64,000 nucleotides of DNA from Pedobacter gandavensis (lineage in GTDB: Bacteria > Bacteroidota > Bacteroidia > Sphingobacteriales > Sphingobacteriaceae), in contig NZ_WNXC01000007.1 in NCBI RefSeq assembly GCF_014172405.1, positions 62,001 to 126,000 of the forward strand, in the 5' to 3' direction. The notes under the pieces are model-generated. The model did no database searches. It saw only the letters and a list, made by a program, of their open reading frames with translations, and was not told the origin of the DNA. The translations under genes and the position numbers were made by a program. This document shows positions 60,174 through 64,000 of the stretch, one piece after another; position 1 is the first letter of the stretch; each line of letters opens with the position of its first letter.

Positions 60174-60192
60174 CCATTATGATTTTGTATCG

Positions 60193-60200
60193 CAAACTTA
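60193..60200 (-). promoter_or_regulatory. -7 promoter box of ispE
   Basis: TAAGTTTG on the minus strand, exact TAnnTTTG, 19 bases before the ATG at 60173. Confidence 0.6.
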
Positions 60201-60296
60201 CTAATTCAAATTTTCCCTTTGTTGCATTAATTAAAAATTCAGAAAAACACTTGAAAATTCAAAAAACAACCAGAACAAACCACCTGCAGGCATTAA

Positions 60297-60311
60297 AGTC
60301 CTACCAGGACT
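60297..60311. promoter_or_regulatory. palindrome AGTCCT-ACC-AGGACT
   Basis: Perfect 6-base arms around a 3-base centre in the divergent ispE/thyA region, 69 bases upstream of the thyA -7 box. A candidate operator. Confidence 0.35.
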
Positions 60312-60379
60312 CTTTCTATACCCAATTCGAATAGGCCACTCTACCCGCCCCCCTACTCTTCCGGGATTATTTTATTTAT

Positions 60380-60387
60380 TACTTTTG
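60380..60387 (+). promoter_or_regulatory. -7 promoter box of thyA
   Basis: TACTTTTG, exact TAnnTTTG, about 80 bases before the thyA ATG. The predicted leader holds a hairpin CAAG.TCTTTT/AAAAGA.CTTG at 60431-60460. Confidence 0.6.
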
Positions 60388-60467
60388 CAGCGGCTGGTCA
60401 CAGCTAACTCTTAAAAAATACTATCTTGCACAAGTCTTTTTTGCAGACAAAAGAAGCTTGCCAATAC

Positions 60468-61262
60468 ATGAAACAATATTTAGATTTAATGCAGCACGTG
60501 CTCGATCATGGCACACAGAAACATGACCGTACCGGAACAGGAACCATTAGCGTGTTCGGTTATCAAATGAGATTTAACCTTCAGGAAGGATTTCCAATGG
60601 TGACCACAAAAAAATTACACCTCAAATCCATTATCCATGAACTGATCTGGTTCTTAAGTGGAGACACCAACATTAAGTATCTAAAAGATAATGGCGTAAA
60701 AATCTGGGACGAATGGGCAGATGCAGCTGGAAACCTTGGACCAGTATATGGTTCCCAATGGCGTTCATGGCCAACGCCTGACGGCCGTAAAATTGATCAG
60801 ATCAGCCAAATCATCCATACCATAAAGAACAATCCAGACTCGAGAAGGATTATTGTGTCTGCCTGGAATGTAGCCGATATCGAAGATATGGCATTACCTC
60901 CTTGCCATGCCTTTTTCCAATTTTATGTCGCAGATGGTAAACTAAGCTGTCAATTGTACCAAAGAAGTGCAGATATCTTTTTGGGAGTTCCGTTTAATAT
61001 CGCATCTTACGCCTTATTGACCATGATGGTTGCCCAGGTATGTGGACTCGAATACGGAGATTTCATTCATACGCTTGGTGATGCCCATTTATACAATAAC
61101 CATATAGACCAGGCCAGACTGCAATTGAGCAGGGAGCCAAAAAAATTACCGCTCATGAAAATTAACCCAGAGGTCAAAGACCTGATGGATTTTAAATTTG
61201 AAGATTTTAACCTTGAGGGTTACGAACCACATCCTCACATTAAAGGAGCTGTTGCCGTATGA
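60468..61262 (+). CDS. thyA: thymidylate synthase
   Basis: 264 residues from ATG 60468 (MKQYLDLMQHVLDHG), matching the E. coli length; a TTG frame 14 codons longer is unlikely. Methylates dUMP to dTMP with 5,10-methylene-THF. The nucleophile Cys is in LPPCHAFFQFYV near residue 146 and the folate site in SADIFLGVPFNIASY. The stop overlaps the folA start as ATGA, the usual thyA-folA operon. Confidence 0.96.
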   Translation: MKQYLDLMQHVLDHGTQKHDRTGTGTISVFGYQMRFNLQEGFPMVTTKKLHLKSIIHELIWFLSGDTNIKYLKDNGVKIWDEWADAAGNLGPVYGSQWRSWPTPDGRKIDQISQIIHTIKNNPDSRRIIVSAWNVADIEDMALPPCHAFFQFYVADGKLSCQLYQRSADIFLGVPFNIASYALLTMMVAQVCGLEYGDFIHTLGDAHLYNNHIDQARLQLSREPKKLPLMKINPEVKDLMDFKFEDFNLEGYEPHPHIKGAVAV

Positions 61263-61744
61263 TCGTTTCCATTGTAGTCGCCATTGCCGAAAATAATGCC
61301 ATCGGTAAAGACAACCAATTGTTATGGCATCTGCCAGCAGACTTAAAACATTTCAAGGACATTACCAGTGGACACACCATCATCATGGGCAGAAAAACCT
61401 ACGATTCCATTGGCAGACCACTTCCCAACAGGCGTAATATTGTGATTACCAGAAACCACGAGCTGGAACTTCCGGGGACAGAAATCACCAATAGCTTAGA
61501 CGAGGCCCTCGCACTTTGCGAAGGTACAGAGGAGGTTTTCATCATTGGTGGTGCAGAAATTTACAAGCACGCTTTAGCACTCAGCAACAAGATTTACCTA
61601 ACCAGAGTACACCAATCCTATGAAGCAGACACTTTCTTCCCAGAAATTGATCCTGCAGCATGGAAGGAACTCAGTACAGAAAATCATCTTCCTGATGAAA
61701 AAAACAAGGTAGCTTATACGTTTTCAACGCTTGAACGCAAATAG
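61259..61744 (+). CDS. folA: dihydrofolate reductase
   Basis: 161 residues. Reduces dihydrofolate produced by ThyA. Motifs: VAIAENNAIGKDNQLLWHLPADLKHF with the folate Asp near residue 27, IMGRKTYDSIGRPLPNRRNIV near 45 and the NADPH site VFIIGGAEIYKHAL near 95. Starts inside the last codon of thyA, with translational coupling. Confidence 0.96.
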   Translation: MIVSIVVAIAENNAIGKDNQLLWHLPADLKHFKDITSGHTIIMGRKTYDSIGRPLPNRRNIVITRNHELELPGTEITNSLDEALALCEGTEEVFIIGGAEIYKHALALSNKIYLTRVHQSYEADTFFPEIDPAAWKELSTENHLPDEKNKVAYTFSTLERK

Positions 61745-61798
61745 TTAAGCTCCCATAATAAAAAATTAAGAAGGTAGCCTATTATTTAAAAAAATAAT

Positions 61799-61806
61799 TA
61801 GATTTG
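61799..61806 (+). promoter_or_regulatory. -7 promoter box of secDF
   Basis: TAGATTTG, exact TAnnTTTG, 51 bases before the ATG. The leader includes the symmetric TATATA-GCT-TATATA. Confidence 0.55.
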
Positions 61807-61857
61807 CCGACTTGTTAAAAAAATATATAGCTTATATAGACTAATAATTACAAACAA

Positions 61858-64000
61858 ATGCAGGGTAAAGGTTTTATTAAATTTATGGCAATACTACTAG
61901 GTATTGTCTGTGTGTATTCTCTCTCATTCAACTTTGTCACTTCGAAAGTTGAAAAAGACGCAAAGGCTTATGCCAAAGGAGACTTGAATAAGGAAAAAGC
62001 TTATTTAGATTCTATGGCCACAGTGCCGGTTTATCCTGTTTTTGGATTTAACTACCAGTTTTGTAAAGGAAAAGAAATTAACCTTGGGCTAGACCTTAAA
62101 GGTGGGATGAACGTAACGATGGAGATCTCGTTATCTGAACTGGTTAAGTCATTAGCTGGTAATCCTGATGATGCTAATTTCAACAAAGCATTGGCAATTG
62201 CGCAAGAAAAACTTAATGCAGGTGGAAAAGATTTCATCGCATTATTTGTGGATGAGTTTGAGAAACTTTCTCCGAATGTGAAATTGGCTGACTTCTTTTC
62301 AAATCAAGACAACGCTAAATTGCTAAAAGCTAACGCCAGCAATTCAGAGGTTAAAAACTATTTGTCTAAAGAAGCAACAAGTGCGATTGACCGTTCTTTC
62401 GTCATCATCAGAAGCCGTATCGATGGTTTCGGTGTGGTAAGTCCTAACATGCAAAAACAAGAAGGTACTAACCGTATCCTGATTGAGATGCCAGGTGTTC
62501 AGGATAAAGAAAGGGTTCACAAATTATTGCAAGGATCTGCAGAATTACAATTCTGGCAGGTATACAACAATGAGGAAGTGTATCCAGTATTGGAAAACAT
62601 CAACAAGACATTAGCTTCCACTTTAAAAACTACTGAAGTAGTTACAGCAGGTACAGATACTACCGCTGCGAAATCAGAAAGTAAGTTGGCTGGTCTTGCT
62701 AAAAATAAAGACACCAAAGATTCAACAGCTTTGAAAAACAAAGATGTTGCAAAATCTAATCCATTATTCTCTGTATTAAACGTACCTACTTATCAAGCTG
62801 AAAACGGACAAACTTCATTGCGTCCGGGTCCTGTTGTTGGTTGGGTAGCTCAAAAAGATACTGCGAAAGTAAATGAATACTTCAAAAGACCTGAAGTAGC
62901 TTCTATCATTCCTCAGAGCTTCAAGTTCATGTGGAGCGTTAAACCAATGGACGTTTCGACTACTGGTGGTGCTAAGATTTTTGAATTATATGCAATCAAA
63001 GCGACTTCAATGGATGGCAAACCAGATTTAGGTGGTGATGCAATCAGCGATGCCCGTCATGATTACGATCAGAAAGGCAGACCAGAAGTAACAATGTACA
63101 TGACTGGCGATGGCGCTACGAAATGGAAAAAAATTACTGCAGAAGCAGCAGCAGATCCAAACAACAAAAAATCTATTGCAATTGTATTAGACAATACGGT
63201 TTACTCTGCACCAACTGTACAGAACGAAATTCCTAACGGTATCTCTTCTATCACTGGTAACTTCACCGTTAATGATACACAAGATTTAGCCAACATCTTA
63301 AAAGCAGGTAAGCTTCCAGCTCCAGCAAGAATCGTTGGTGAGTTCGTGGTTGGTCCTTCTTTAGGTGAAGTGGCAATTCATGATGGTTTAATCTCTTTCG
63401 TACTTGCCTTCGTGGTGATCTTAGTATTCATGGCTTTATATTACAATAAAGCAGGATGGGTAGCTAACCTTGCCTTGGTGATCAACTTATTCTTCATCAT
63501 GGGTATCCTGGTTTCACTGGGTGCTGTATTGACCTTGCCAGGTATCGCAGGTATCGTATTGGTAATCGGGTTATCCGTAGATGCGAACATCCTGATCTTC
63601 GAACGTGTAAGAGAAGAACTGAACTTAGGTAAACCAACTCCGGTTGCAATCAAAGAAGGTTTCAAACATGCAATGTCTTCTATCATTGACTCAAACGTTA
63701 CCGTATTTGTATTAGGAGCAATTCTTTACATTTTCGGTACTGGTCCGGTTCAAGGTTTTGCAACTACACTTTGTATTGGTATCCTTTCTTCATTATTCTG
63801 TGCGGTATTGATCTCACGTTTAGTGTTCGACTGGTTATTAGAGAAAAAAGCAAACATTACTTTCGGTAATAAATACACGATCCATGCTTTCAAAAACATG
63901 GCCTTTAACTTCGTTGGACATAGAAAAATCTATTACAGCATCTCTACTGCGATCATCGTATTAGGTTTCATCTTCTACTTCAAAAATGGTGGATTGAACT
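61858..64000 (+). CDS. secDF: SecDF protein-export fusion, N-terminal part
   Basis: The ATG at 61858 opens a frame that stays open to the end of the window (714 codons), so the C-terminal (SecF) part lies downstream. N-terminal TM 8-28, then NLGLDLKGGMNVTMEI, the SecD signature, periplasmic P1 domain (SRIDGFGVVSPN...), and the SecD six-helix core after residue 500 with GIAGIVLVIGLSVDANILIFERVREEL. SecDF uses the proton gradient to pull preproteins out of SecYEG. Bacteroidota carry SecD and SecF as one polypeptide of about 1000 residues. Confidence 0.95.
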   Translation, partial: MQGKGFIKFMAILLGIVCVYSLSFNFVTSKVEKDAKAYAKGDLNKEKAYLDSMATVPVYPVFGFNYQFCKGKEINLGLDLKGGMNVTMEISLSELVKSLAGNPDDANFNKALAIAQEKLNAGGKDFIALFVDEFEKLSPNVKLADFFSNQDNAKLLKANASNSEVKNYLSKEATSAIDRSFVIIRSRIDGFGVVSPNMQKQEGTNRILIEMPGVQDKERVHKLLQGSAELQFWQVYNNEEVYPVLENINKTLASTLKTTEVVTAGTDTTAAKSESKLAGLAKNKDTKDSTALKNKDVAKSNPLFSVLNVPTYQAENGQTSLRPGPVVGWVAQKDTAKVNEYFKRPEVASIIPQSFKFMWSVKPMDVSTTGGAKIFELYAIKATSMDGKPDLGGDAISDARHDYDQKGRPEVTMYMTGDGATKWKKITAEAAADPNNKKSIAIVLDNTVYSAPTVQNEIPNGISSITGNFTVNDTQDLANILKAGKLPAPARIVGEFVVGPSLGEVAIHDGLISFVLAFVVILVFMALYYNKAGWVANLALVINLFFIMGILVSLGAVLTLPGIAGIVLVIGLSVDANILIFERVREELNLGKPTPVAIKEGFKHAMSSIIDSNVTVFVLGAILYIFGTGPVQGFATTLCIGILSSLFCAVLISRLVFDWLLEKKANITFGNKYTIHAFKNMAFNFVGHRKIYYSISTAIIVLGFIFYFKNGGLN

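Noticed and set aside
1..64000. CRISPR array, IS element, prophage or restriction-modification locus
   Set aside because: No spaced identical repeats, transposase, integrase, capsid or methyltransferase/nuclease pair was seen in either strand.

Overview
The window reads as chromosomal DNA of a Bacteroidota bacterium, most likely Sphingobacteriaceae (Pedobacter-like). The basis: about fifteen genes are preceded by an exact TAnnTTTG motif (the Bacteroidota -7 promoter element) while Shine-Dalgarno sites are scarce; DUF4290 lies next to murA; SecD and SecF appear as one fused secDF frame; MurA has Asp in place of the catalytic Cys; and there are many secreted or lipid-anchored envelope proteins. 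Genus is inferred, not proven. No rRNA, complete tRNA, IS element, prophage or CRISPR array is visible.

Layout. 1-3.7 kb: end of coaD, a Nudix hydrolase, a lipoprotein, an 800-base gene-poor stretch with one small ORF, then pyrE plus an SRPBCC protein. 3.7-10.2 kb: secreted EEP phosphatase and MFS exporter (minus strand), clpB, two related outer-membrane beta-barrel proteins. 10.3-16.5 kb: Fsr-like MFS, then a carbohydrate block of a GT4 fused to an alpha/alpha-barrel-like domain, a second GT4 and a convergent GH130 enzyme. 17-27 kb: third barrel protein, C1 aminopeptidase, S9 peptidase, tandem NodB deacetylase lipoproteins, GreA-like/nitroreductase/unknown operon, asymmetric ABC-F ATPase. 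27.3-30.7 kb: a compact metal cluster (MerC protein, tiny lipoprotein, LolD-type ATPase, FtsX-type permease with a His-rich loop, DUF3299-like secreted protein, Fur/Zur regulator). 30.8-41.5 kb: M19 dipeptidase, RidA, SlyD-like PPIase, two unknown genes, dipeptide epimerase, MarR, GH25 lysozyme, M20 dipeptidase, unknown gene, YdbS/YdbT-like PH proteins. 41.6-51.2 kb: UvrD/PcrA helicase, DUF4290, murA, CBS-type synthase, dprA, a decayed reading frame, rsmG, GT2. 51.3-64 kb: tgt-lptG-EamA, a metalloprotease-propeller-barrel protein, LapA, the minus-strand ispE-osmC-metZ group, thyA-folA, and the first two thirds of secDF.

Most genes are housekeeping or envelope functions in short operons bounded by strong hairpins. 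The most system-like unit is 27313-30739: an ABC ATPase/permease with DUF3299 and MerC partners, ending in a Fur-family regulator, with a near-palindromic operator candidate upstream, which together suggest a Zur-controlled zinc-scarcity system. Other points of interest are a family of long imperfect hairpins in 3' regions, two promoters positioned to give leaderless mRNAs, the HExxH-propeller-barrel protein, and an ABC-F protein with one consensus and one degenerate ATP site. Several gene starts were moved from the longest ORF to a position downstream of a recognisable promoter.
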